Below, piece after piece: positions 23,427 through 34,761 of a DNA stretch of 64,000 nucleotides. Source of the DNA: Ilyonectria destructans (Eukaryota > Ascomycota > Sordariomycetes > Hypocreales > Nectriaceae); NCBI GenBank assembly GCA_020740775.1, contig JAHEWK010000001.1, positions 1,302,001 through 1,366,000 of the forward strand, given 5' to 3'. Position numbers and translations under genes: made by a program. The notes under the pieces were generated by a model that had not been told where the DNA came from, made no database searches, and was given only the letters and a program-made list of their open reading frames with translations. Numbering within the stretch: position 1 is the stretch's first letter; each line of letters starts with the position of its first letter.

Positions 23427-24788
23427 AGATTGAGTGTTCCTATGGCTCAGGATGACCTTGTTGTCAACAGCGAGGAAGGTTGAAGGTTCTGCACAGAGCA
23501 GCTCTATGAGCTACGGTATCTTCGGCACTAGGCGTATTACTAAATATGTTCTCGTATTGTTGGTAACTACTAAATGACTTTAATCAACCTGGTTATATTG
23601 AGCAAAGCTAAAAACCCCAAAAACTTCCTGTCTTGTGTGTGACGATCACTTAGCTCTCGTTGAGTCAGTATAGGGTAAGCATAGTCACTCGGAGTATATG
23701 ATCGCAAATGATTAGGACGTTGTCGTAAGTAATAGGTTCATGTAACAGCTATCAGTACACTGGGCTGTGTACAGATTCACGTTTCGTAATGTTTTAGCGG
23801 GCACTTAGCGCTGAGGTAAACCAGTGTGTTTATATCTAAGGAGCAGAGGGCTCAAGGTTAGAGATGTCGGCCCCCTACGGAGTATATAGAAGGCTGTATC
23901 CGGATGGGCCACTTGGAACGCTGACGCTCTGCCCAGTGCTCCATCAGTATTGGTTAGTCTCCTGACCTAGCAATCATGCATGACGGCTGAAAAAGCTGGA
24001 CCCCTTCCTACGCCTCCCTATCCAAGGCCGCCTCACTGCGGGCCCTGACACTAACTGGGCAATAGTTATGTAAAGATATGTGGCTAACACACGCCTTCCG
24101 TATTCACTGTCTCTGACAGAATCAGTAGACGGGTTTGATAGCGGCAAAGGTTGGTCCCTTACCCGCTCAGGATCCCGACGTGGGCCATGACAACTGGGCA
24201 TGCCACTCGAAGACAATGTAGCTAACCCAGATACAGTAAACGAGAAGTCTAGCATCTTGGACTAGCGTCTTTCACGGTCAGGCATACCACAGCTCTACTT
24301 GCTAATGGCCGGAGCCCTCTTTAAGCTTGCCTAATTTAAGACTGTCAGGCTGGCCTCTAGTCGGGTGGGGTCTGAATTCATGCCTTGGGTTACGCGCCCT
24401 CTTTAAGACATTGTCACGAGTAGCCACCGACTCGCACCCTCGGCGTCCATAATTATCAACAATGGCGGCTCGGCAAATGGTCTCAATAATGTGGCGTTTG
24501 CAGTTTGCTAATCTCGGCGACACCCTGGTTTCTCTTCCTCTTTGCCGAGCCTGATTCTCATGAAATTGATTAGCCCCATAACTTTATCTACTGTGACCTG
24601 GCCGCAAGCTCCATCTCAGTTTCAAGTTACTCACCCACATTGCTAAAGTTCTTTCAAGACGGCATATCTGCCCCTGGTTGATTCTCATTTTGTACCGACG
24701 CTGGTTAAGCTTCCCCGGAAAATGTGAGTGCTTTTGTTATCTTGCTGCATGCGGATGTCAGAGCCCGCTGTCAAGTGCTGTCTATTAA
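23427..24788. other. intergenic
   Basis: About 1.4 kb with no supportable gene. A short plus-strand trace near 24750 (CGCQSPLSS) resembles the end of a chitin-binding repeat and may be an additional decayed CBM18 unit of the pseudogene that follows. Confidence 0.4.
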
Positions 24789-25682
24789 TCCACATATAGG
24801 GAGCTGTTACACACCAAAACCCTCACTTTGCGGTCACAATTAGATCTTGAAGTCAGTCAAGACAGCCATTGAGGGCGCTCTGTCAACCAAACGTGTCTTG
24901 GTAGTATCTTTGGGCCCTGCTGCTCCAGAGCTGGCTACTGCGACCACGAGGAAGCATATTGTGGCGACGGATGTCAACGCATGTACGGCACCTGTGGTGC
25001 CGCATCCATGAGTTTCGATGGCTCCTGCGGTATCATTGACGGAAATCCAGTTCTGTGCAATGACAGCTCCTGGGGAGATTGTTGCGCCAGCAATGGAACT
25101 TGTGGAAATTAATCTTACTTTTGTGGGCAAGGATGTCAAGGTGAATATGGCAAGTGTATTTCTAGCCATTCGTCATTGTCTTTCTCGACCCCGACTTCCT
25201 TGACACCATCCTCATCAGCAACATTCTCCTCGACCAAGCCATTATCGTCCAGCAGGACCGGCATCACCATCATCGTTGTATGTGCTCTTTTCGGTACTGC
25301 CTTTATTATCGGGCTTGCTATTTGGTTTGCTTGCCATCGGAGGCGACAAAGCCAACGACCGATATCAATGACAGCACCAATACCAGAGCCAGAGTCGCCC
25401 TTACATCTGACCTTGGAACTGCAACCACTACCGACACCCTATCAACAATCTTCATTGGGGCAGACAACACATGGGCCTGGTCTCACAGGAGAACAGAGAA
25501 TGGGTCAAGCCGTACCGAGCAGGCCCAACTCTGATGATATGAGAGCAGAGACGGTAGCAGATCTTGATACAGTGGGATCACTTCCCCTTCATGCAAGACC
25601 ACCGATAGATCTCACTCGTTCAAACAGCACCATGTCGAGGGGCAGCCATTCAAGCCGTCCGGGAGGCAGCTGGATGAATTAG
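24789..25682 (+). pseudogene. CBM18 chitin-binding membrane protein remnant
   Basis: One frame, continuous but for two stops, encodes two hevein-type CBM18 repeats, a Ser/Thr-rich stalk, one TM helix (residues ITIIVVCALFGTAFIIGLAI) with an RRR stop-transfer, and a cytosolic tail ending GGSWMN. Repeat 1 (about 24852-24995) contains NQTCLGSIFGPCCSRAGYC; repeat 2 (about 25005-25156) contains CCASNGTCG and YFCGQGCQ. A TGA at 24870-24872 sits where the first cysteine of repeat 1 belongs, and a TAA at 25110-25112 interrupts repeat 2. Both domains stay aligned on each side of the stops, so no intron explains them. The ancestral product was probably a cell-wall sensor or anchor binding chitin. The 168-codon tail after the second stop is open but lacks an ATG start. 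Confidence 0.75.
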
Positions 25683-25877
25683 TGGGGGAGGGAGATCGAC
25701 AGAGGGCATACTAGCACAAGGAGAGGCGGGAGAGAAGCCGAAGGGTATATCGTCATGTCGCACAGTTCTGTCCGGGTAATTTTGTTAGTTGGGGGAATGG
25801 ATGAGTGATTTTGTGAGAGCAGCTTACACAAACTAGGCTCCATGAGCTCTCGATTAATAGCCAAATAGTAGTTGATT

Positions 25878-28800
25878 TTAAGGTCCATGAAGTTCCTCAT
25901 ATGCCTTGGTCAACATCCTCTCCCACGGATCCATCCAGGCCACTAATGTGTTGTTTGTCGATCGTCGCTTGATAGTAGCCAATTCGTCCCTCGCCTTCAA
26001 GAGCTCGCCTCTCATACGTGGATTAGCAAGAACTCCTGGTTCCTTCATCTTAAGGAGAACCCTCCGAGCACCGAGCACCCCCTTCTCCATCCTCACCCGT
26101 TGCAGTAAGCCATGGTCCTGCGTCTCCTCGGGCAACTTCTCTGCCAAGTCTTGCGCCTTCATGATGCATTTCTCGGCCTTTTCAAGTTGTTCCATTTTTT
26201 CGACGGTAGGCATGTTTTTGTGGGATAGCTCACGGTGACATTCCGTCAGGTAAATGTTGGCCTTGATTATTCCGGTGACGTAGGCTGGCTGCGTGTTGTT
26301 GGCCACCGAAATGGCTTCCTCGTACTTGGCGATAGCTTCCTCCAATCTTTCGTTCTCCTTACACCCTCCATTTTTGAACAATTCGTATTCTCGGTATCCG
26401 AACTTGAGCAGGGTCAGGGTCTCCATGTGATGTAGCTCAGTTGGAGCGTTTGCTAGCATTTGGAGAAGGCGCCAATTATCGCTCTCCTTAATGTCTCCAA
26501 AGTCAGCACACATACACTGACAGATGAGTGATACCCAGAGAAAGTTCGACTTGGTCTTGTCGCGTATTTTGCTGAAGATTAGGGTACGTGAATCTGGGTC
26601 GTGCTTCAGACATTCAAGTGTCGACAACTTGTGGGCCATATACATGTCAACAGCAGCCGACATAGTCTTCTGGTCCAACTCGATTTCAAGCCTGGTCGAA
26701 TTGTTCTTCGATTGGAATACATCCCTGATTTGATTGTCGTCGCGGCTGGACACTAGCCATCGCACGTGTGGACATTGAGACGCAATCTTAGGAATCTCGC
26801 CTAAAACTAGTCCTCGTCCCTTCTTCTCACACTCATCCAGGGCGTCGATAATCAGATAGACAGGAGTTTGAATACCTTGTAGCGCTTTTAATAAGGTATC
26901 TGAGAGGCTGAAGACGGCATTGACGTAGTTGGGGTCCTCGGAGCTCCCGACTACTAAGGTTTCATCCCGAAGTGGTTTCAGCGAAGGGTCTTGGTCGGCG
27001 AGCATGTGTATTAGACCTTTGAGTAATGAAATTGCGTTGTTGATGCGTTGGTCAGTACGCTGGCAGAAGAAATAAGACACGATGCCATGCTCGCTGACCA
27101 ACTCGTCGACGATGCCCGCAAGCAACATCGTCTTGCCAGTGCCGGCACGACCTTTGACCCAGAGAAACCGATTTTCCGGGCCATTTCGCCACATCTTGAA
27201 ATCGGAGTGGTTGATGATCCACATGTATGAATCTCTAACCAGGCCGCCCTTGTCATACAGGATACGTGCCCTGTCAGCGCGAGGATTTGTCCCTGGGTGA
27301 TTCCCCAAACAGCTTTGGGACTCATTCAGAGGGCCTGAGATGCGGAGGGGTTAGCAGACCTAACTTCCAGCCATTGAGCAACACGACATCGTGGCCAAGA
27401 AATATTGTAACTACAGGCCGTAGCTGTCGTCTTCATTGTTCAACTCACCAAAGCTATTGTTAATGGTGCTAGCAATATTTTGCGTGCCACCCCGATTGAC
27501 GTTCACGGTGCCTTGGTCTGCGTTGTTGACTTGGTCGCCTTTGCCGGTGTGACTGAATTTTGCGATATTCTTCTCAGACATCCCCACTCGGCTAATGCGA
27601 TCTTCGAAAGCCTCATCCAAGAGATCTCGGTTCACGGCCTGGTCAGCCTTCTGTAGGACCCGTTCTGCAGAGTCACAACCGGCAGTCAGATCCTTCTTAG
27701 TCTCCACATCTTCAGTCTTCTTGATCAAGTCCTATTATATGTCAGTTAATTGTTCCCAGAAGACCAACATCGACTGAATATACCTTGAGCAGGAGATGGT
27801 ATTTCACCAATCGCTGTATGGGCTTCAGCAAGAAACCATCGAGAGTATAGAAGTCGGTCGCAACAGGGTGGTTAGAGACTTGAATCTTGTCAAAGACCTG
27901 GTTGGCCATCTGGGCAGCTTTGCGTTGGTTCGAGATGAAGGGCTGGTATATGTCAAAGGCATCCTCGTACGCCGAAAAGAGAGCTCCCCATTGCTGATTG
28001 ACCACGGGCATCGAATTGGTCGTCTCGACTCGAATGAGGAAGCGACGCTGGAAATCCAGGATTGCGTTGATGTTGAGGAAGATCTGGTGAATAATATCGC
28101 CAGGGATAGCACCCGTCTCTTCCAAAGTCTTCTTGAGGTCGTATAGATTTTCCAAGTCCTGAACATACTTGCGCTCCGTGTCGACCAACTCCTTTACAAT
28201 ATGATCTCGGTAGGTCATCTGAGAGCCAGCATTTGAGTCTGATGATCCCTCTTCGGGGTAGGGTTGCAGCTGCAGCAGGTAGCCACGCTGCTCGGCCAGG
28301 TCGAGGACATAGTTGACAACTTGGGTTACCTGTGAGGGATAGTCAGCACATCTTCAGCGCCTGTGCTAAAGAGGAGCATTCTGACAACGAACCTTGACGA
28401 AGCCACTCGTGTCATTACCGATCAAGTCTGTAATAACAAAGCTGTCCGATGGGCGGACATTAAGCTCCTTCATACAGGCTTCGGCGAATCTAAAGATGGC
28501 AATCTTGGACTTCTTGGCCTCATTGGCGCTGGGATCTTCCACCTTGAGCTCTTCCGCAGGCCGCAGTGAGTTGTAAATGGCTAGGAGGGGATAGCCCGTG
28601 CGGAAGAGGTTCCACAGGGTATCGACAGGGTCATGGGGGTCGAGCTGCTCGAGGAAGGGATCGAAGCCTGGGACCTGCGCCAGGCGCTGCTTGAGGGAGA
28701 TGCAGATCTGGTAGAGAGAGCGAGAGGCATCGGACTTTTGGTTGATAATGATCGAGGTGGCGAGGGCCGGGGGGGGCGGCGACGTAGGAGCGGGATTCAG

Positions 28801-30694
28801 AGGCTGTGGAACTGACAGGCGCTGTACCAAAGCCTGTATACTGTCAACTCCGAGTCGATTGCGAGCAAAATTCTTTATAGTTTCATCCCCGAGCAGTTCG
28901 AGCGTATGAAGCGGTTCATGGTCTGCAGCAATCCTAGGAAGGTACCCGTATGAGCCCAATCGATCTCCTGGCTCAGTATTCGGCGTGTCCTCGCTCTCTG
29001 CTACATTGTCGAAATCAAGAGGCGGTAATGAGCCTCGATCTTCCTTCACAGTCTCTCGAGTGCCTTTTTTGGAGCTCGTGCCATCGCTCTGCCATTGGTT
29101 TCCGTCTTGGGATCCCTCTTCTGCACAGTCCGGCCACGGTAACGAGTACAAAGCAAACTCTCGCAAATGCTGACCGACGTGCTCTTCGAGATTCTCGGCT
29201 GTTTCCGAACAGAATGGACAGTGCTCGAGGGTGGGGTTGATTGGCTGCGAACTGATTTCAACAATGAAAGGAAGCTGATCTTCCGGGAAGCTACCGGCGT
29301 GGTTGGTCTTCATATGGTCTTCGAGCTGTTCAGGTCGGTCGCAAACCAATGGCTCGTGGTCTGTCGCAAAGCACTGCCATCTCGTCCGATGTTGAGTGGC
29401 CATATGGGACAGCCATTCCTTGCTCGACGAGTAGATCTCGAATGGGTTGTCGCATTCCTCGAATACGCAGATGTATGCGTCGAGATCCTTCTTCACATGT
29501 TTCCTATTATAATGTTAGAGATATATGTATATGGCAGAGTAAATAACGAGTCTGGCGATTAAGTGCGAAAACACTTACGCCCAAGTCGTAGGGTTACGCG
29601 CTTCGCGGCTCTGAAGAATCAAACAGCAGTAGGGGCATACAAAATCCTTCCCCTCATTAGCTGCCCTGGGTGGAGGGGGAATGAGGATATGGTCCTGCTG
29701 TTTCAAGGGCGCAGAAATTGCCCTGGACAGTTGAGACGGCGCGGCAGCCTTGCGGTACGTCCCCACGTTCACTGTGGTTGCCTTATCCTGTGCTTGTGTT
29801 GTAACTGGTTCGAGTACTGATCGGAGGCTTGGCTTCAAGGGCTTTGGCTCTTGTATGAGAGATATGGGCTCGGATGGCTGTAGTTGCCGGCATACTTTAG
29901 GTGCCTCTGTGTAATCGACTTGTGATATGGCCCAGCTAATTTGGCGCGATCTCCTATACAAGATTCGTCTGTGGCGTATAATCATCGTCTCGGTTAGTCT
30001 GTCAATCAAGTGCTTCTCAAGGCATCCGGTATTGCGTTTGATGACGTGCTCGTAAAGCTGTCTTAGTCTAGCGATCATTTCGTCGGTCAACTCTGCTGAC
30101 TCCTTTCCCTCGGAATCCTGCCATTGAAAGTCTTTGGCTCGTCTGTTCTGATTGACGAAGCTGGCTTTCCTGACCAGGTTGGAGAGTCTGTGCAACCAGT
30201 CAATGCTCTGGTGGATTGACTGGAGCATCTCAGTCGAATCCCAGTTCTCAAAGTCTGGCTTTTCGGTGGTCGAAGGCGGGACAGGGCCGACAGGGTCGAT
30301 AGGGTCTTGGCCATCAGCCTCTTTTTCTCGTTGTCTCTCGGTGACATCTTCGCGAACTTGTGGGTCTCATTAGTTTTGGAACTAGACGCAGTCGAGCCTA
30401 TATCGAAACCATACGCTGATCGAGCCTGCAGTTGATTGTATCGACCTGTCTCAGAAACAGTTCTTTGACATCTGGGAGTTCTCTGATTCGGAAATCCAGC
30501 GACGCATGAATGTCTGCGAATACGCCGATATTGAAGGCCCATAGCTTGAACCGAGCAAACTCATCCTGGAAGCTGTTCTGAACACGGCTGGCATCACCGT
30601 GCTGCAGGTCCCATACTACGTCAGCGCTTTTCGAGAAGAGGTCAAGGCACCTCTTTGAGCACTCGCGAATGGTTTCTGGCGAATGGGTCGTCAT
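25878..30694 (-). CDS. NLR-like fusion: C2H2 region, Cdc24-type CH and RhoGEF (DH), NACHT, helical tail
   Basis: Six exons (30694-30415, 30356-29579, 29503-28393, 28329-27784, 27731-27449, 27334-25878) join in phase to 1484 residues. Order: an N-terminal helical domain found with fungal C2H2 proteins (1-330); zinc-finger-like segments, including CPYC near 335 and C-x2-C-x9-H-x3-H at 448-465; a Cdc24-type calponin-homology domain (about 610-735, with SLYQICISLKQRL, LWNLFRTGYPLLAIYN and NDTSGFVK); a DH/RhoGEF domain (about 761-905, starting YRDHIVKELVDTERKYVQDL); a linker with an Asn/Gly/Gln motif (about 973-999); NACHT with Walker A GRAGTGKT (1061-1068) and Walker B YLIIDALDEC; and a helical TPR-like tail. 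The NACHT part has no ATG of its own, and the GTGAGT...CAG intron preserves frame, which favours one gene. Two adjacent genes is the alternative. PH and PB1 domains of true Cdc24 are absent. It is divergent from the DUF7580-like gene. Confidence 0.78.
27450..27530 (-). other. amyloid-like Asn/Gly/Gln motif in the NLR linker
   Basis: The linker between DH and NACHT reads VNNADQGTVNVNRGGTQ followed by NIASTINNSF. It resembles the C-terminal motifs of the DUF7580-like protein and the SesA-like pseudogene (G-x-Q-x-x-A-x-T-I/M). In fungi such motifs pass an amyloid template from NLR to effector; that role here is inference. Confidence 0.5.
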
Positions 30695-31389
30695 GGCACC
30701 CCGAAGCTTGAAGGTGTCAACACATATGGAGGTGTTCAACCTCTCATGAGCGGGGTCGAATATTGGAGGTGCAGGGGCAATTCAGGCATAAAGCGGGACA
30801 AGTCAGAACAAGGGTCCGACCTCGGGTCCACCAACAGTACGTATCTTGTTCCTCGTGCGGAATTGGTTGGGTAGCGTGCGGATTACTGCCCAACAGGGAT
30901 CTCGGGCATGGGTGGCAGCAAGGCCGCACTGTGCAGAATGGGCGCCGGATCCGGGGTAAACAGTGGTTCCTGGTTCCTGGTCACCCAAACACTCCGTAAG
31001 AACTCTAGGAGAACCAAATCGTCACGCCATACGAGTAGCTAATTGAGGGAACCGAAGCCAGGTTGAAATGATGGTCACGTCTAACTATCAAAAGAAGTAA
31101 GTACCTCGCATGCTGCTGGAGGAGCTAAATTCCGATCCAATCCACAGTGCATAATGGTAAAATATACAGTGAGACTAGCTGTGGTCCGCAGGAGCCCGCC
31201 AAATTCTTGGGCTCAGCTTCCCACGAATTCTCGCGATGCCATTTGCAAGGGCTGCATCTCGCATCTTTGATCGGCTCCGAATACAAAACTCTGACTACTG
31301 GATTCTACCTGGCGAGAAGCGTCAATCTAGGCCAATTGGTCTCGGGACCGTCGCCGCCGGCTTCCAGCGTTTGACTCTGTGTTAACCTG
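30695..31389. promoter_or_regulatory. shared promoter of the NLR and DUF7580-like genes
   Basis: This 695-bp gap separates two divergent genes that share a protein motif. No gene is supportable inside it. Divergent NLR/partner pairs are known for fungal amyloid-signalling systems, so co-regulation is plausible. Confidence 0.45.
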
Positions 31390-33392
31390 ATGGGAAACGT
31401 ACTTGGCACTGCGACCGGATGCGCCGTGGAGGTGGGCCACAACTTGGAACTAGTATTGTCCGTCCTCCCGGTAGTGGGTGATCTGAGCAAAAGGCTATCT
31501 GACGAGACCAAAAAGAGGGACAAGAGATATGGCTACTTGGTCAATATCCAGACTTCAGCTCGTACCCTTATGGCCCACCTCGAGAATATCGCGGAGGATG
31601 GCGAAACCGAATCATTCGAACATCAGATAAACCAACTAGCCGACTGCCTTGAAGAGATTTTCAGCGACCAGGTGATCAGGCTCTCCAAGCTAAAAGTGAG
31701 TGACGCGAGATTTACATGGCTGACCAGTGCCGCTAACAGGTATGCAGGCGTCCAAGCACCCCCGACTCCATGCAGTCCGGGAGATCGCCTCGACATCGGA
31801 CGATTGGGAACCCAATAAGAGAGACTTGTTTGATTCCTCGAATTTGGAGAGCCTGGCTGCCTGGAATAAGCTACAACGCAACTTGGAGAGCCTTACTGAC
31901 GAACTGCAATCATACGGCGACAACGTGGACGAGACAGAAGAACCTAACATGCCCACGACATCCCAAGAGCCGGAGGAGGAGGTGTGCAATTTTGTCAATC
32001 GGGTATTTAATGCTGTTCTTTGCAGGTGCCATACCAAGTCCGAACGCGATCTCAGGCTGAGAATCGGGACGTACAAGAAGGGGAAATCGAAACCCATATC
32101 CGAGTCCTTATGTGTGTTACTCGCCCAAGACAAATCATTGCTGTGGCATGAATTACTTATCCATGATCAACCGAAGCCCAAGTAAGCTTGCAAGTATCCT
32201 TGATGGACCGCTTATTTATCTAACGCGACTATGCAGACGAAACGTTAAGTTTGTGAAGGTCGAGTGTCCAACGAGCAGGACGAGACATCGGTATCCAGAC
32301 AGTTCTGGAAGCACCTCATGCATCTGTAGTTACCTGAAAGCACATCCCGAACCAGACTCTCTACGACTAGACGTTATCCTCGATCATGATGTTTTACATC
32401 CGTCCGGCCTTCTTCCCAACGAACGCACATTCAAGCCAGAATCTCTACAGGAACACATTGACTTGAAGTCCTTACTTTCATTCGAAAGTAAACCGTGGAA
32501 TCTACAGTCGAAATGGCTTCTCGCCGTCACCCTTGCGTATGGCCTTTTTTACCTATATGATGGGCCTCGGGTAAAGTGGCGGCGGGAAAACATCCTTTTC
32601 TTCAAAGACGGGACTCACATCCCCTTGCGACCATTCGTTAGTACATCAGTATCCCAAAGCTGCGAGGAGGCAACCGACGATGGGCCCAGATTTCACAGAT
32701 ACCCCGAGATTGTCGAGCTCGGCGTCATTCTCCTAGAAATTCACCTGGGGCAGAGTCTGGAGTCCTTTTCCAAGGACGGCCGAGATATCACGACGGACAC
32801 TAAAATCTGGGGCCGCGCTTGCCTAGTCTACAGAAAGGAGGCGCATCGAATCGAATCTGTGCAGTACCGAAAGGCGATTGAGGCATGTTTGACGCCAGGA
32901 ACTTTTGCTGAGATCGACAGTGACGTTCAAAAACTGCGGTCCGTGCTGTTCCAAAGCGTCGTTCGACCACTTGAGGAAGAGCTGGCGAGGAATTTCCAGG
33001 ATGTACTGAATCCTGATAACTTGGATGAAGAAGCAGAGAAGTGCGACCTTGCATTATCCGTGCCTTTCTCGAACCGCCGGTCCACCAGCAGTAGTCGCTG
33101 TGTACGACGACGACAGGACGATCTACATGTCACTTCTCATTACAACGCAGTGCTTTCGTTGCAACCGGCGGGCCACGCTAAAGCCGACCAAACTCTGGTG
33201 ACCTCCGAGCTAACATCACTTCAGCCCCTGCTAGGCTCTGAACCGCATGGGGGGGCTGCGAGAAGCCTGGCTGACGTGCATTACAACAATACGAGCGCGG
33301 GTACCCAGAGTAACAACACCGGCACCGGCATACAATTGATTGCCAACACTATCCATTATAGTGTTAATGAACTCTGCCGCGACAAAGAGTGA
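31390..33392 (+). CDS. DUF7580-like fungal protein with C-terminal amyloid-like repeats
   Basis: Three exons (31390-31695, 31748-32181, 32237-33392) give 631 residues. An in-frame stop lies just before the ATG. Residues 1-250 are helical, with a hydrophobic N-terminal helix (LELVLSVLPVVGDL) and an acidic linker. Residues about 250-530 match my recollection of DUF7580 proteins: a degenerate kinase-like fold with WLLAVTLAYGLFYLY, RRENILFF, a PFVS segment and VELGVILLEIHLGQSLE. The last 35 residues hold two Asn/Gly/Gln units, NNTSAGTQ and NNTGTGIQ, then LIANTIHYS. DUF7580 domains often accompany prion-type HeLo domains in fungal cell-death proteins. With the divergent NLR this could be the effector or adaptor of a pair. 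Whether residues 1-100 form a HeLo-like membrane-targeting bundle is uncertain. Confidence 0.75.
33285..33362 (+). other. amyloid-like repeat motif at C-terminus of DUF7580-like protein
   Basis: Two consecutive units, NNTSAGTQS and NNTGTGIQL, followed by IANTIHYS. Length and composition match the motif at the end of the SesA-like pseudogene and resemble the NLR linker motif. Confidence 0.6.
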
Positions 33393-34143
33393 ATCAAGCA
33401 AACGAAGGGAGGCCTACTTGTGGGGGCCTGTATTTCGGCTTCCCCCGTGGTCGCGTCCGCTCCCACGAGGGGGCCACTGACTGGGAAAAGAGGCCCTTAA
33501 TTGGAAAAAGAAAATGGTACCTCTGAACAACGCCAATTTGTTAGGACTGCGAAGTCACTTCATTATGAGGATAGCCGCGATAATTCTGACCGGGGCGAAA
33601 TCATGTATTTATAAAGAGTGATAAAAGTTAAGTTGATAACTCATTCTTCCTCCTCTGTTGGAGACTGGAGCTAGGTCAGGTCAAATAAGCCGAAATAGCA
33701 CCAGATGAGGCCGTGCCGGCAGGATGGGTCATTACGTGCATCAGGCATCGCAGACATGAGTTTTCATTTCGATGAGACTGTTGGGACGCATACTGATGGA
33801 GGGGGGCTCGCGTCACGCGCTGAGGAGCTCCCATCTTTCTGGCACCGATCGCAGCCTGACGCCAATGTCCGACGCACTAGCACGCCCCGGCGGTGCTGAC
33901 CTGGGCGAGGCTAACTGCAACCATTAGATGTACCTGAAGCATGATACTATGAAGCGCAACGCGGTGTAAAGAGTTATGCATGTCTAAGATCTCGCTCGAA
34001 AGCCTTGTTGATCTCCGGCCATCGCCCGTCCGTCCCCCGATGAGCACGTCCTCCTGCCGTGTGCCTAGACTCCCGCCAACACCACCAGCGCCCTGGTCGT
34101 CCCCTGAGACGACAATTAATCAAAGCTCAGTCCTGCTCAAGGC
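33393..34143. other. intergenic between convergent genes
   Basis: 3' flanks of the DUF7580-like gene and the SesA-like pseudogene. Nothing else supportable. Confidence 0.5.
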
Positions 34144-34761
34144 TTATCTAGAACCGAAGTGCATCGTACCGGCGTGATGCTGACTCCCGGCGCCCGTGTT
34201 GTTATACTGAATGCCAGAGCCTGTATTATTGAGTTGGGGACTACAGTCGTAATGGTGGAACTGATTGCCTCCCTCGTTAGGCACAGATGGTTCCACCGCC
34301 GACAGCTCGTCAATCGCACCCCGCAATTCCTTAGCCTGCGCATCGGTCGCATCCTTGATAGCGCCGTCCTCTGCTATGGCGAGTATCGCTTCTATTATCC
34401 GCACCATCAGAATCTCCGCCGCAGTTTCCCTTCCTTACTGTCGCACCGCAGTAAGGTAGCGAGCGCGCCTCGACGTCTGTGGTTGAAGAGCGATTTGCTC
34501 GAATATGTCCTGTAAGATCTTAACCTTCTTGTCGCATTCCCCAAGCAAGTATATCGCGTCGATATTTCCGGCGAGGCAGATACCTTTCAGTTGATCTTTA
34601 ACAATCTCGAGAGTGTGCCGAACAAGGCCAGACCGTTAGCCCGCTGCATGAAAAGCCGGTAGGAGGTCTGTGTCGTCCTTCATAGTCTCATAGTTCTCCG
34701 CTGCCTTTCGGAGCGTAGTGATCGTGACCGCGATAGAATCAACGACTTCGTCGCCAAGCAT
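34144..34761 (-). pseudogene. SesA-like (NACHT N-terminal type) protein with two premature stops
   Basis: A single frame of 206 codons from the ATG at 34761 reads as a SesA-like helical domain (IAVTITTLRKAAENYETMKDD, LVRHTLEIVKDQLKG, then DATDAQAKELRGAIDELSAVEPS) with a C-terminal Asn/Gly/Gln repeat. Two TAA codons interrupt it, at 34638-34636 (codon 42) and 34437-34435 (codon 109). The domain pattern continues without gap across both, so these are nonsense changes rather than introns. SesA-type proteins are usually N-terminal domains of NLRs or stand-alone partners in cell-death signalling. The first codons may have been supplied by another exon, since the usual N-terminal helix is short here. 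Functional only if the stops are sequencing errors. Confidence 0.7.
34153..34230 (-). other. amyloid-like repeat motif at end of the SesA-like pseudogene
   Basis: Reads NNTGSGIQYNNTGAGSQ then HHAGTMHFG, very close in pattern to the end of the DUF7580-like protein about 0.8 kb away. Confidence 0.6.

Noticed and set aside
27011..27325. Alternative minus-strand start for a separate NACHT gene
   Set aside because: This 104-codon frame is offset from the NACHT frame; the true frame has no ATG upstream of Walker A, and the GTGAGT...CAG join to the upstream exon is in phase.
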